NCBI GenBank assembly: GCA_003427395.1
Contig: BFEA01000160.1
Location: forward strand, 445,205-465,979
DNA length: 20,775 nt
From: Chara braunii
Lineage: Eukaryota; Streptophyta; Charophyceae; Charales; Characeae
Reading direction: 5' to 3'
Part shown: positions 7,516-17,494 of the stretch, piece by piece
Layout of the letters: every line of letters begins with the position of its first letter
Numbering within the stretch: the first letter of the stretch is position 1
Position numbers and translations under genes: made by a program
Notes under the pieces: model-generated
The model's input: only the letters and a program-made list of their open reading frames with translations
What the model was told of the DNA's origin: nothing
Databases searched by the model: none

Positions 7516-10500
7516 TTTTTTAATTTTTTTTCTTCAAATCAAACACTTTATTAAAAATCATTCAACGAGACCGGGGATCCTCACAATTCAACCCGGATGA
7601 ACTTACTGACAACATTAGCCAGCTTAACTTAGGCTTCAGGGGGGTACTTTAATCTAGGAACAGTTCCGGTCTCAAGGACCTGTGTCCTGACATTCCCACC
7701 CTGAGATATATAACAACCATTACCACCAGGGCCTATCTCTTCCACATGTGCCTTCCACACTACCTTTCCTCTATATCCTAATGTGTCGTCTAATTTCGAC
7801 GGTTTATCATTCTAGCACTCCCTCCGCCTACATTCCCTCTGCCGCTCTCTAGCGACTGTTCCAAGTCCTGTCGATCGAGTGCTCTGGTCCTTATCTATCG
7901 ATTTTCTCTTGCTCTACTCTTTTGCAAACCAGTCACCTAGTACCAATCTCCAAGATCCTATCTTAGTCATCTTGCCACATATTCCTCACGTGTTTTCAAA
8001 CGATTTAATCCCTGTTTCTTTGTTCCTTGCCTTACTAACTTTCCTTCTCCAATCCGATAGTATTGACCTTCTCATTAGTTGAGTGAATGTCGTTTTCATC
8101 TGCTTGTTTGTCTATTTCTTTTCTTTGAACACTTTGTCATTTTTTTCTTCAAGCCTGGAGGTGACACTCTGTCATTCCTTTCCTTCAAAGGAATGACAAA
8201 GTGTCACCGTTTTAGCTGCTGGTTTGTCCATTCCTTTGCTTTGAAGTTTAGGTACATCCAAGGGGGACCCCAAGCAACTAAAACGGTGACATTTTTAAAG
8301 CCAAACAAATAAGTTTTAATTTCATTCAAAAATATATAAAATGTTCGTTTTAACGAAATCGTTGTTAAAGTAGATCCGAGAGTTGGACAGCCTTCCCTTG
8401 CTTTTATGATTCGCTGGCTTCCCTTCGACATTCCCCAACCCTCAAAGGTTCTCATCCCATTTGGTTGAATTTTCATTAGGTCCCACAATTTATGTTCCTC
8501 TTGTGTCTCTTGGATGTACCAGGTTCCCGGTGGGTCTACCGAGTGTGGGGCAAGTAGTTTCTTCCATTGTTTTGGGATAGCCTTAATGAAGCTTCAAGTT
8601 GCCAATTTTTTTCCCACCTACCTCATTTGTCCCAGACTCTCCTTCACCTCTTCTACTGTCCGCTAATCCTCTGAGAAGGCATTCCAAATATCTCTAATTC
8701 TCAGCACCCCTTGCTCAATCCACTTCCTACCCACGCTTTGGGGTTCTGCACCTAGCCACTGGTCGTTCTCTCCTCTTATCCTCAAGTTCTCGAAGATTGA
8801 TTGTGCGAGGACTTCTCCTTTTGTGACTAGCTCCGCCCATACATCTGGCCACAATTTCCTCCAAGCTTAAATCACTGCTGCCCACAACGGTGACTTAACT
8901 TCCATTCTCTGGTAAGAGTAAAGGAAAACACAGGTTCATACATCTCCCGTCCTCATCATGCTCTATTTGTCTGCTAGGATCTTCTCCGCTAAGTGCACCC
9001 AGTGGGGGACAGGCTCTTCTAAGCAGGCTCTCACGATCCATTTCACCAACATTGCTTCATTTTGCTTTGCCGGATCTCTCATTCCTAGTCCCCCTTCCGT
9101 TCTTGGGAGACACAACATCTCCGAGGCCACTTTAGAGATGAAGTTCCCTTGTTGTTTTGCAAACGGCTTCCAGATGAACCTCGCTGCCTTCCTCCTTATC
9201 TGTTTGTAGGTGGGGTCGCCAACCTTTCTAATGCACCAACAAACCACAACAGGGCAAACAATGCTCCACTGGCATTCAGGACCAACGCTCTGCCGAAGAT
9301 TGAGAGGTGCGGTGCCTTCCCCCATGTTATGAGTCCATGTAGAGATTTTTGGAGTAGAATGTCATCTTGAGCGGCCGAGTAGTCCATGAGCAATATTTGT
9401 ACCCCAGGAACCTCTTTGACTTGTCCTGTTCGATCTGTTTCGTTCCCCACTCTGTTTCCAACTTGAATGCCTCCGAGAGTAGATAAATTGACTTATGCCA
9501 GTTAATGGCGGCTTCCGAAAGTAGTGAGAATTCGTCCAGGCAGTCTTTCAGTGCGATTAGTGATTCTACTAAGTTCTCTGAGACGGCAAACAGGTCATCC
9601 GCCAGGGCCTTCACTTTGTACGTTGTCGGACTTGTTGGCATGCCTATGACTTGTGGATGTTCTCTAATATTGTTCAGAAACATTTCGAACTGGACTGCAA
9701 ACAGGAGAGGAGACAAGGGGCATGAGTGTTGGTGTTGAGAAGGTATAGAGCACCTTGACCCAACCGTGACTGATAAAGTTATCCCCAAATTTCATCCACT
9801 GCAGCGTAGAGAGCACATACGACCAATTCACTCGATCGTACGCCTTCTCTAAGTCTAAAAGAAGTACCGCCATGTTCAGGTCCAACCTTTGCACCACTTC
9901 TAGAGTCTCTACTGCAGTGATAATGTTGTAAAAAATCTTTCTTCCTTTAATAAAAGTTGCTTGGTCCGCTTTTACTAAGTCTGGGAGGTACTTTCCCAGC
10001 CTGGGGGCTAAGACCTTTGCCAACTTGAATATCTTATATGAAACATTCACCAGTGACAATGACCGCCAATTCCTGATTTCAGTGCAGTGACTGTCCCTTT
10101 TCTTAAATAGTACCGAGATAAGACCATTACGCATCCCTGTGGAAAGTTTCCCCCCTGACAAACTGTTATTGTAGATCTCCACCAAATGATTCTCGACAGT
10201 CTCCTAAAGCTCTAAGTATAACTCTGTTGGCAACCTGTCATTGCCTGACGCCTTCCCTTTTGCCATGTTTTTCAATACTTCCTGGGCTTCTTTCTTCGTC
10301 ACTGACCTGTCTAGATCAAGTCTCCCATGTTGTGAGAGTCTGATGTCCGTGGTCATCCAGTGCGAGTTTTCTTCATACAGGTTCGTCACCACTTCAGAGC
10401 CTTGAGTCTGGGATGTCAATATCATGATATCCTTGTAGTCCACGACAACATAATTACACAAATCTACTAATTCCTCTGCCTTTCTTGCATCTTTGTCAAA

Positions 10501-10700
10501 TGGATGTTGCAGCTCGGTCATGACCACTGACGTTCTGCTTGGTGCAAGCTTTTGGAAGGACTCACGGGTCATGCGGTCATATACCGCCACTCCTTTTACT
10601 CGAAGTTTGTTCGCCCAGATCTCCAATTTCTTGATCTGAGTTTCTTCCCATTCTTTCATCAGGGCCACTCGTTCCTTACCCCATAGTACTATGTTAGATA
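7516..10700 (-). mobile_element. Non-LTR retrotransposon, 3' half (L1/Tx1-like LINE)
   Basis: Read on the minus strand, this segment runs from the linker upstream of the reverse transcriptase, through the RT and C-terminal domain, into a 3' untranslated region. It ends with AATAAA (complement of 7547-7552) followed about 12 nt later by an A-rich tract (complement of 7516-7534), as expected for the 3' end of a LINE. The left border at the A-rich tract is reasonably supported. The right border near 10695-10705 is where coding similarity stops and GC-rich sequence belonging to the opposite-strand half begins. Confidence 0.75.
8160..8208. repeat. Strong hairpin with nested inverted repeat in LINE 3' UTR
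   Basis: 22-nt arms (8160-8181 and 8187-8208) pair with one mismatch across a 5-nt loop. The right arm's end also belongs to a second inverted repeat, GTCACCGTTTTAG at 8203-8215 against CTAAAACGGTGAC at 8279-8291, perfect over 13 bp. Direct copies of a GCTTGTTTGTCTATTTCTTT-like phrase flank the hairpin (about 8101 and 8218), suggesting a local inverted/direct duplication or a small MITE remnant. Confidence 0.8.
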
Positions 10701-10710
10701 TCGGCGTGGT
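8204..10710 (-). pseudogene. LINE ORF2 reverse transcriptase region (broken)
   Basis: In minus-strand order: linker (VLWGKERVALMKEWEE...), pre-RT motif KGKASGNDRLPTELY, RT block NWRSLSLVNVSYKIFK, then ADQATFIKGRKIFYNI, motif A LLLDLEKAYDRVNW (about 9827-9874), motif B remnant CPLSPLLFA, motif C with ALADDLF (ADD at 9594-9602), thumb-type GRALVLNASG, then EGGLGMRDPAKQNEAMLVKW and IRDIW, and finally AIPKQWKKLLA near 8570-8600. Both catalytic Asp sites are still recognisable. The gene is dead: in-frame stops at 10204-10206 and 8661-8663, frameshifts near 9760, 9400 and 9240, and an apparent deletion between motifs A and B. No RNase H is seen. The order of blocks is that of L1/Tx1-clade plant LINEs. 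Confidence 0.9.
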
Positions 10711-11075
10711 CAGCCCGTCGCGCCTCCGCTGACGCTAATTCAAGCGCTCGGACCAGGCGTGGTCAACCAGTAACGAGAGACATGGGCTGACACAGGGAAC
10801 TACCGCCGAGATAGTCCCCTGGTAGAGGGCAGGTCCGCCATCACATGCTTTGGCACGCGATCATGGCGCTCGTAGGGGCCATGAAGGAATTGCTCGCAGC
10901 CACTCGGTTTCCGAACCCGACATAGGAAGCACGATAGATATGCGGGAGAGGGAGCTAGGAAAGAGAAGAGTTACCAAGCACTATAAGGAAGGAGTAGTAC
11001 ATAGGGTTGAAAGGATTGACTAGGGTAGTAAGGAATAAAGCTTACAAGTGGAGGAGAGCAAGGGCCACCGTGAGG
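10700..11075 (+). other. Probable LINE 5' leader and inversion junction
   Basis: No frame continues here from either side. The word GGCGTGGTCA occurs at about 10703 and again at about 10757, close to the junction. The leader just before ORF1 is purine-rich (GGAGAGGGAGCTAGG, GGAGGAGAGCAAGGG). Confidence 0.4.
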
Positions 11076-13242
11076 ATGGCAGACATGGAAGAAATCAGGG
11101 GTGGGGCACGATCTCCCCCCGGGGCTCCGGAGCAACCAATGGACAAAGACGAAGACAGAGTATGAGAATTGGCAAGACTGTGTTACGATGAAGGAATCCT
11201 GCCAACCTCCATCGACCCCGGCGAAATGACGGTCAACGGGAGAGAAGTCACCTTCAAGGTCAACAACGGGGTAGACAAGACGAAAGTGGAATGGCTAAAA
11301 GATCACACAGTGACGGTGATTTTTTGAGAGGCGGCAACAAGGTTTCTGTCGAAGAAGACGAAGGATGATATCGTAAGGGCATACGAGGACGTACACACAC
11401 AAGATGAAGACTTTGACGCAAGTACGTTCCGAAGAGGGAGGATAAAGGTGGAGGGTCCAAACGTTGTTTCATATGTGGCGAAAAGCATGGTAGTAAGGCA
11501 ATGGATGCTGACTAAGGGAAGGGGCGAGGTAACACTCGGGCCTACCAGGTACATGACGGACTTTAAGCCTTGGCTGGCGAGAGCTCAACTACGGGAACAG
11601 AGGCGACAGGAAGACGAGGCGAACTTCTGGGTAATAGCGATACAAGTACCGCTAGATGCAATGTTCTATCTGGAAGCCCAAGTGGCTTAGGCGATTGGGA
11701 CGGTTATCCATACACACCCAGCTGAACAAGACAGACATAAGCCATCCCTCATCAACCTCAAATTCGTCCTGTACCTTGCGGCAAAACCGAATATGAAAGG
11801 CAAAATATCAGTCGTGACGTTTGAGGGAGATACGTTGACGGTGAACTCGACATCCTCAGACACCCCAAGATGTAGACGATGCAGAGCCTTCTTTCACAAA
11901 GAAAGTCAGTATCGAAGAAACTGGCAATCTCAGCAGGAGGGCTCTTAAGGAGGGAAAGAAGGAAGACAAGAAGCGTCGGTGGCACAACCACAGTACTCGG
12001 GGTCGTTGGGTCCACAAGCAAGTCAGGCCGAACCAAGACCAGAGGTCCCAAGGGAGCAGCCGCTGCATGAGACAACAAGCAACTTTTACTACAATGCAAC
12101 GTACTCGCCAAACGGATGAGTACGGAATCCGTATCCCCCAGTGGGACCACCCCCCATGGGAATGTCAATTGCGACACCGGGAATGCCGAACGCAATACCA
12201 GGAGTGCCGAATAACTTATCGGTGTTTGGACCATGGTCAGGACTGGGATCGTTAAACCACATAATGCCGCCAGGAGGGTACGGAGCTCCATATTACATCC
12301 AAGAGGAACTGGGAAGATATGGATATGGAGGAGGAGGTGTACAAGGAGGAGGGACGCCCTACAGGACATTTCCAGGAATAGGAACAACGGTGCAAAACAA
12401 GGAATGAGTGGCCAAGGACACGGAGAACAGAGAAGCAGAGGAGGTGAAGGCAGTGCAAACCGGATCTGAACCCGGGAAGCAACGGGAGAAAGCGGAGGGA
12501 CAAGAGGCACACCGGGAAAACAGCGTCGCCTAAGACAAGAAGATACGCAACATCAGAACTATACGGAATCCGAGGGGAGAAGTCAGGCTCAACGGGCTCG
12601 GAAGGTTCTCAAGGTCAGATAAGAGAAATGGTAACACCGGGCATAAAGACAACAAGAAGGAGAATACCGGTGGCAGCAGCGAGGGGGCAACAAGATGGGA
12701 TCGAGTCAAAGATCCTTCCACTATTCTGCACGACAATAAGGAATGAGATCTTCTTAATTGCTTGGACAGCCCAAGATGGCAGCACGTACCTTCTGTCGCT
12801 CTCGTCGCCAGAATCCCCGATGCCAACAGCGATCGTGAACATGGTTCGAACAGTGGTGTCAGATAGACTGCTATTTCGACTAATTGCAGACCTTCTGATG
12901 CCAAGGCTGTTAGTTGACAATCCGGAAAACAACAAGAAGATTAAGTGCTTCGTGCCGCTTCTAGATGTCCGTTTCGTGGAAGGCCAGATTGAAATGCTGG
13001 AAAGAGAGGGCATGAAATTATGCCCAGTGAGTTGGATTACAGAGAAGAAGAAGCAAGGGCTGAGCAAAATCAGGGTACCGCTTATCAAGTCTGCAAAACT
13101 ATTGATCGACGTCGAAAGGAAACCGCCGAGCGAGAAGAAACTGACCTCTACATTCATGAAGACGTACCCAACGAAACCATGGCTCCAGGGACCGACTCCG
13201 TCCCAGAGAACAATCAACTCGCAAGGGGCAGGCCCGCTATGA
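11076..13242 (+). pseudogene. LINE ORF1 (gag-like RNA-binding protein), decayed
   Basis: The chosen start, ATG 11076, gives MADMEEIRGGARSPPG. The same frame runs to 12533 despite stops at 11163, 11325, 11688, 11946, 12117, 12405 and 12531. The middle (about 11420-11860) has the layout of the DUF4283 domain of plant LINE ORF1: a basic turn, then FWVIAIQVPLDAMFYLEAQV, then AIGTVIHTHP. A zinc-knuckle remnant follows at about 11871-11912: C-R-R-C-x4-H-x4-Y, in which the last Cys of a CX2CX4HX4C motif has become Tyr. A Gly/Pro/Met-rich stretch follows (about 12120-12400). A frameshift before 12530 moves the C-terminal part to another frame (open to 13242), ending 20 nt before ORF2. Confidence 0.8.
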
Positions 13243-13261
13243 GGAGAAACATTGAGCAGAG

Positions 13262-13813
13262 ATGGACAACCTGAGGGTGGCTACGTGGAACGTGCGTGGA
13301 CTGGGAGATAGATCAGGGAATTTAAGAAGGAAAGGCTGAAAGCCTGGATCTACGCAAATGAAGTTCAAATAATGTGCGCTGGGAATGTGGTGGGATAAGC
13401 CACAACTGTGGTCCCCGGCACAAGAAACGAGGGGAGTAGGGATTCTGATACACAAAAGATTAGAGACCATGATAATTGACTTCTACGCAGACTTATGGGG
13501 AAGTTGGGCGTGGGTTAAGTTGGGAATTGCAGAGGAAGAATGGTTGATAACGACAATCTATGCTCCTACAGATCAGAAGGATCGGGCTAATTTTATTAAG
13601 GAGCTGGCCTTTGTAGTACCTGACTGTGACCGAGTAATTATCACGGGAGACTGGAATCTGTCATTAGATAGTACTGTTTCGAAGCAGGGAAGCTCAACAG
13701 ATAGAGATGTGCTACTGAATACGATGATGGAGTTCGAGTTGATCGATCCGTTGTCGGCGCGAATACCCTTACAAGGGTATCCGCCCTGTTTTTTTGCAAG
13801 TGACAGAAAATAG
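13262..13813 (+). pseudogene. LINE ORF2 N-terminus: AP-endonuclease domain, truncated
   Basis: ATG 13262 opens MDNLRVATWNVRGLGD, the first APE motif with its metal-binding Asn. After a stop at 13337 and frameshifts near 13318 and 13385, the domain continues as ERLKAWIYANEVQIMCA, then ETRGVGILI, TTIYAPTDQKD and ITGDWNLSLD, carrying the IYAP Tyr and GDWN Asp/Asn. The frame ends at 13813; the expected SRhD-type motif appears only as SRF just beyond the stop. In life this domain would nick target DNA to prime reverse transcription. The RT that should follow is absent on this strand and is instead found inverted at 8204-10710. Confidence 0.85.
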
Positions 13814-13830
13814 TCGGTTTAAAGTTTAAC

Positions 13831-14735
13831 TATACCGCGCTAGGCGCAGCCGTGTCTGTGATTACGTGGACATGATGGTTGACTAGAGCAGAGAGTGCGT
13901 GGGCGCGCAGGTTTAAGGCGCGCATGATTCCTCCCCTAATGTTGATTACGAAACCGACGCGGGCGCCAGTCTGTTTATTTTTATTTTTATCTTTAAGTTT
14001 TTATTTTTGGTTACTCTTGATTAAACTAGGATCTAGGGGATATTTTCTTTCGATGGCTACGTTTGACCGAGTCGAGCGTGTGTGCGGAGAACGACCCCGA
14101 CGACGGCATCGGCAGCGACGGCGCGACTTTGTGCGGCGAGTGGGGTGTCGTAGGATGGCGCGCGGGGCAATTATGGTACAGTATAAGCAAGCCGGTGCGG
14201 GCACTGGGAGCCGTGCAGGCGGTTTTGTTGGCCCAAAACGCCGCGCGGCACTGCCTTATATGGTACTCTGCGGGCGCAGGTCTCTGGCGTGGGCATAGCC
14301 CTATAGGTCACTACGACGGACTGTTACTATCATGATGGAGGTTCGGGGATCGAGGCCGGCGGGCGTTGGCGTAGCAACTGTATTGGAGCGGCATGGAGGA
14401 GACCGAGGGGTCGAGGGCCCGACGAGGCTATCCCCCCCCGTTTTTGTTTACAGGCACAGCGGAGGGGGCCGATCCGTAGGGCTCCCCGTTAATTTTCTCA
14501 TTTTACGTCTACTACTTTTACCTTTTTCTCCTTGGTTTATTTTTTTTTCTCGCGTCCCGTCCTAGGGCGCGATATCGGGCCTAATGTCGGGCCACGAGAA
14601 ATATGTTGTATTCGTAGGGATGCCTGAAGTGTTGTTACAAACTGTCCTCGCGGGCTGCGCCGAAGCCGTGCCCGTTTTGCCTTGAGGCACGGTGCCGTAG
14701 GTGGGGTGCGGGGCCGTGGTTACCTTTAGGGCTTA
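13831..14735. other. GC-rich, CpG-containing spacer with T-rich tracts, no gene supported
   Basis: T-rich tracts (13974-14008, 14502-14551) separate GC-rich stretches. Frames of 139 and 90 residues overlap in different phases and carry no known motif (Arg-rich or mixed). Unlike the LINE, this block keeps many CpG sites. Its origin is unknown. Confidence 0.4.
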
Positions 14736-14788
14736 TGGGCCTAGCTCAGCAGTACACCCATTGAAATATAGGCCTGAGCTCGAGCCCA
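14736..14788 (+). other. Long stem-loop with tRNA-promoter-like boxes
   Basis: TGGGCCTAGCTCAG (14736-14749) pairs with CTGAGCTCGAGCCCA (14774-14788) apart from a small bulge, leaving a loop of about 24 nt. TAGCTCAGCAGTA (14742-14754) resembles a pol III A box, and GAGCTCGAGCCC (about 14777) resembles a B box weakly. Because the two boxes are complementary to each other, the stem-loop is the better-supported description and a degenerate tRNA head is only possible. Confidence 0.55.
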
Positions 14789-14811
14789 TCCGGTTTTGTT
14801 TAGGGCCCGGT

Positions 14812-14840
14812 CAGGCGCTGGCAGCACCGTGAGGTGCCTG
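14812..14840 (+). other. Hairpin upstream of U6-like sequence
   Basis: CAGGCGC pairs with GTGCCTG (one G-T wobble). An alternative internal pairing, CACC/GGTG, is possible. It lies 12 bp before the U6 start, where a plant U6 gene would have its TATA region, and no TATA box or upstream sequence element is present. Confidence 0.5.
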
Positions 14841-14852
14841 CCACTGGGAGGA

Positions 14853-14942
14853 GTCCTCCGGGACATCCGTTAAAATTGGAACGATACAGAGAAGATTAGC
14901 GTGGTCCCTGCGCAAGAATGGCCCGCATAAGTAAAGAGGTGA
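14853..14942 (+). ncRNA. U6 spliceosomal snRNA-like sequence (likely pseudogene)
   Basis: U6 is the catalytic-core snRNA of the spliceosome. The 5' stem-loop GTCCTCCGGGAC, the run TAAAATTGGAACGATACAGA, the ACAGAGA box (14886-14892), the AGC triad (14898-14900) and the internal stem-loop phrase CCTGCGCAAGAATG are all present in order at correct spacing. The 3' tail after GCATAA diverges, there is no T-run directly at the expected end (T-runs begin about 14966), and the expected TATA/USE promoter is missing. Homology is clear; a functional gene is unlikely. A retroposed or chimeric copy fits best. Confidence 0.88.
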
Positions 14943-15021
14943 GCCCGTACGCCTGGGCCTTTATCCTTTTTCCCTTTTTGTCTTCTTTTTTTTCTTACCT
15001 CACTATTGCCTTTGCTCAATG

Positions 15022-15115
15022 GAATCGGTCGTCGGAGTAGGTATAGGGTTGAAAGACCAATCGGACCGTCTAGTAGCTGGTTCCCTTCGGAGTCCCTTCC
15101 CTTAGGATAACGAAG
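15022..15115 (+). rRNA. Diverged 26S (LSU) rRNA fragment
   Basis: GTATAGGG-x2-GAAAGACCAATCG (from 15041) followed by CTAGTAGCTGGTTCCCTTCG and CCTTAGGATAAC matches the conserved LSU rRNA segment around the CTAGTAGCTGGTTCCCTCCGA block. Weaker similarity starts near AATCGGTCGTC (about 15022). By eye roughly 80% of positions agree over the core, with small indels, so it is a fragment and not a working rRNA gene. It lies in the same orientation as the U6-like sequence, about 80 bp downstream. Confidence 0.8.
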
Positions 15116-15368
15116 CTGTTGAATAGTTGTTGGGCGCTGTGGGTCGGGGCGGTAGGACGACGGGCGCTAACCGGAGCAGGTGGGGAGTAACGGGCAGGGA
15201 GAAGAGGATCGGAGGGATGAGGCAGCCGACCGGTGGGTGACAAACCTCTCCACCCCTGAGCGCTATCAGGACGAAGCACTGCTCGGAGGAGAAACAACAG
15301 CGGGGTGACTGGAAGCGACGGGCGGAAAGCCGGTGAGGCGCAGACAAGGGGGAAAACGAAAGGATGAA

Positions 15369-16110
15369 CCTGGCGCGATTCCGCGCCAGGTACGCGCAGC
15401 AAGAGGAATGGCAGACGCTGGCCGTGGCGGGGGAGAAGGTATGAGATCTCGCCCGTTTCTAAACGAAAACGGGCGAGTGAAAAGTCGTTCTGGGGGTTCT
15501 GATGGTAGGCGAGTTCGATGGTAGGGTTAGTTTTAGTGTTAGATTAGTATAGTAGAAGTTACTAAGAAAAGTTGTTGCGCGAGCTATGGCGGAAGAGGCG
15601 AACGGAGGGAAGAGAAGAAAGGATATCCCGCTCAATACTTGAAAGAATCGAGCGAGGAAAAATCCAAATCTGAGGATTTCGGGGCTGGCGAACCCGAATC
15701 CGAAGTCAGATAGATGAGAAAATTAGTAGGGAAGAAGTTAGTCAAGGAACGGACTGCGCCGAGTTATGGCGGGAGGAGGACGACCGGGAAGGGGATTCGT
15801 TCAAAACACTCGATTCGTAACGAAATCGAGCGGGTGGACAAACCCATCTGGGGGTTGGGTGTCGGGGGAATCCGACCTTGAAGTTAGCCTAACAGAGGGT
15901 TAGTGGGATAGAAGTTAAGAGGAAAGGAAAAGGACGGGTGAACCTAGACGAGGGAGTGAGCCAGATGCATGCAGGCGGATATGGCAATGGGGAGGCTGGG
16001 CGCAGCCTGAAATAAGCAGGGTGCCCGATTCTCAGTGGAATCGAGCAGGGAAAGGGTCTAAATGGGGGTTTTTAAGGTGTGCGATCTCGAAGATGAAGTT
16101 GGCCAAGTGC
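15369..16110 (+). repeat. Degenerate ~180-bp tandem units, each headed by a hairpin
   Basis: Hairpins occur at 15369-15390 (CCTGGCGCG / CGCGCCAGG, perfect), 15448-15477 (11-bp arms), 15630-15654 (CGCTC / GAGCG), 15809-15831 (CTCGATT / AATCGAG) and about 16025-16045 (CGATT / AATCG). After the second to fourth hairpins comes a similar order of phrases: a GGGGGTT-like run, GAAGTTA, then CGAGTTATGGCGGGAG or a variant, then GGGAAGGGG. Spacing of hairpins two to five is about 182, 179 and 216 bp. I know of no match; it is a diverged structured repeat. Confidence 0.65.
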
Positions 16111-16233
16111 GTGGAGCATCGGGGGAGTAGCCAAAGTGGGGAATGGACCTAACCGCCTTTGCAAGCAGGTCCATTCGGGCGTGTATTGTCTGTTGGGACA
16201 AGTAGTGGGAGGCCGGTCACACGGTACACAGGG

Positions 16234-16235
<2 letters not shown>

Positions 16236-16307
<72 letters not shown>
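16236..16307. repeat. (GA)n microsatellite
   Basis: Perfect GA run of about 36 units with no interruption. Frames across it (Glu-Arg or Ser-Leu repeats) are not genes. Confidence 0.95.
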
Positions 16308-16308
<1 letters not shown>

Positions 16309-17277
16309 AAGGGAATGCTTATCAGGGCGGAGAAAGGAAAAGCGGGACAGGGAGGCCGTCATCCACCGAGGCTGGCACACCGGGATAAGGGGCCGCTCGG
16401 TTCGGGGTGCCTGTGTTGCTTGCGGGCAATGGTGGAGAGCGGGTCGGAGTGACTCCCTGACTATCGGGTGGCGGGAGCCAACAGTCTGCAGAGGATGGGG
16501 ACCTAACTATTGGCTGAGGGCGGTGGTCACTTATCTTGAGGAGAGACGAATGCGGCAATTGACCGCGACTGTCTCCATCCACCTGTGTGGGTTGTTGGGG
16601 CACGTTGCAAACTGATACTGGGCTGGTAACAACATACCGGTGAGCTGCTAGGCATACTATGTCCACGCCGCGCTTCACTACACGGTTGTTGGGTGTTCTG
16701 CTCATTCGTGGTGGTTGCGGGTCTATTACAGGCATTGATGAGCTTGCTGTGAACTGCCGCGCTGCGTTAAGTAAGGTCGGGTAAGGCCGCGTGATAGCAG
16801 CCTCGCCAGGAGTGGCAAAGGTGCGGCCTGAAAGAAGTGTCGGGACCGCAAAGGAGGCTGTTGCCGCAACTCAGAGGAATACTGGCGGAGGGGGCTATTC
16901 TTACGATTCAGAAGTTCGTCATGAGAGTTTGACTCCGCAGTTTGAATTTGAGGGTTGACCAAGTTGCTGTTACTTGGCCACCATTGCGGGCCCTCAGGTG
17001 ATTAAAGGTACCAAGACCCTCCCAGTGAGCTCTGAGAGCACCTCCCTTGGATATGAGAGTCTAAAAATCCTTCTCCTCCTGCCCTTCTTACTCTAAGTCT
17101 AGTCCCCTGGTTCTGAGAGGAAGGCGGCACGCAGTATTGCAACCCGTAATCCGCGTCAAGACTCTGTGGGGAGTCCACCCACCGATTGCGGGAGCTCTGC
17201 CGGAACTCAGGAGGAGTTCTGGAGGCAGGGAATCGTCAGGTAAACCATTTCCATTTGTACAACCTGCTACCACCCAT
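16308..17277. other. Unassigned GC-rich sequence, no gene supported
   Basis: The longest frame is 137 residues on minus (16322-16735), Pro/Ser-rich without a motif. A short stem GACTC...GAGTC lies near 17159-17177. No rRNA, tRNA or LTR feature was seen. Confidence 0.4.
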
Positions 17278-17494
17278 GTTTGTTTACCCCCCCTGCAGTA
17301 TGGCTATTGTATGCATGAGGTTGTCCCTATAGTTTTTGCTTTCTCTCCAGGACCCAATTAGACTGAATGGAAAGAACGTGTGAGAGTGAAGCCTAAGTTT
17401 CTTCTTTATTTTGGTTGAAAGCAGACAAAGGAATAAACTGGGGGAAGGTGGGAGGAAGGTAGTCTTGCATGCGTTTGGAAGGGTCAACCAAAGT

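Larger units (their letters stand above)
10700..13830 (+). mobile_element. Non-LTR retrotransposon, 5' half, inverted relative to 3' half
   Basis: A GC-richer leader (about 10700-11075) precedes ORF1 and the start of ORF2, all on the plus strand. Its coding content (ORF1, AP-endonuclease) is exactly what the adjacent minus-strand 3' half lacks, and little is duplicated between them. The right end is unclear: similarity fades after the SRF residues that follow position 13813. Confidence 0.7.

Noticed and set aside
11758-12510. 250-residue minus-strand open frame, the longest in the window
   Set aside because: It lies antisense to LINE ORF1 across the DUF4283-like and zinc-knuckle part. Its Leu/Pro/Ser-rich composition is that of a shadow frame.
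12615-13217. 200-residue minus-strand open frame
   Set aside because: It is the antisense shadow of the ORF1 C-terminal region, which is open on the plus strand over the same span.
13879-14335. 139- and 90-residue overlapping frames in the GC-rich spacer
   Set aside because: High GC lowers stop frequency; the frames lack motifs and one is simple Arg-rich translation.
14742-14788. tRNA gene upstream of the U6-like sequence
   Set aside because: A- and B-box-like words are present, but no cloverleaf forms: the D arm does not close and the two boxes pair with each other as a hairpin.
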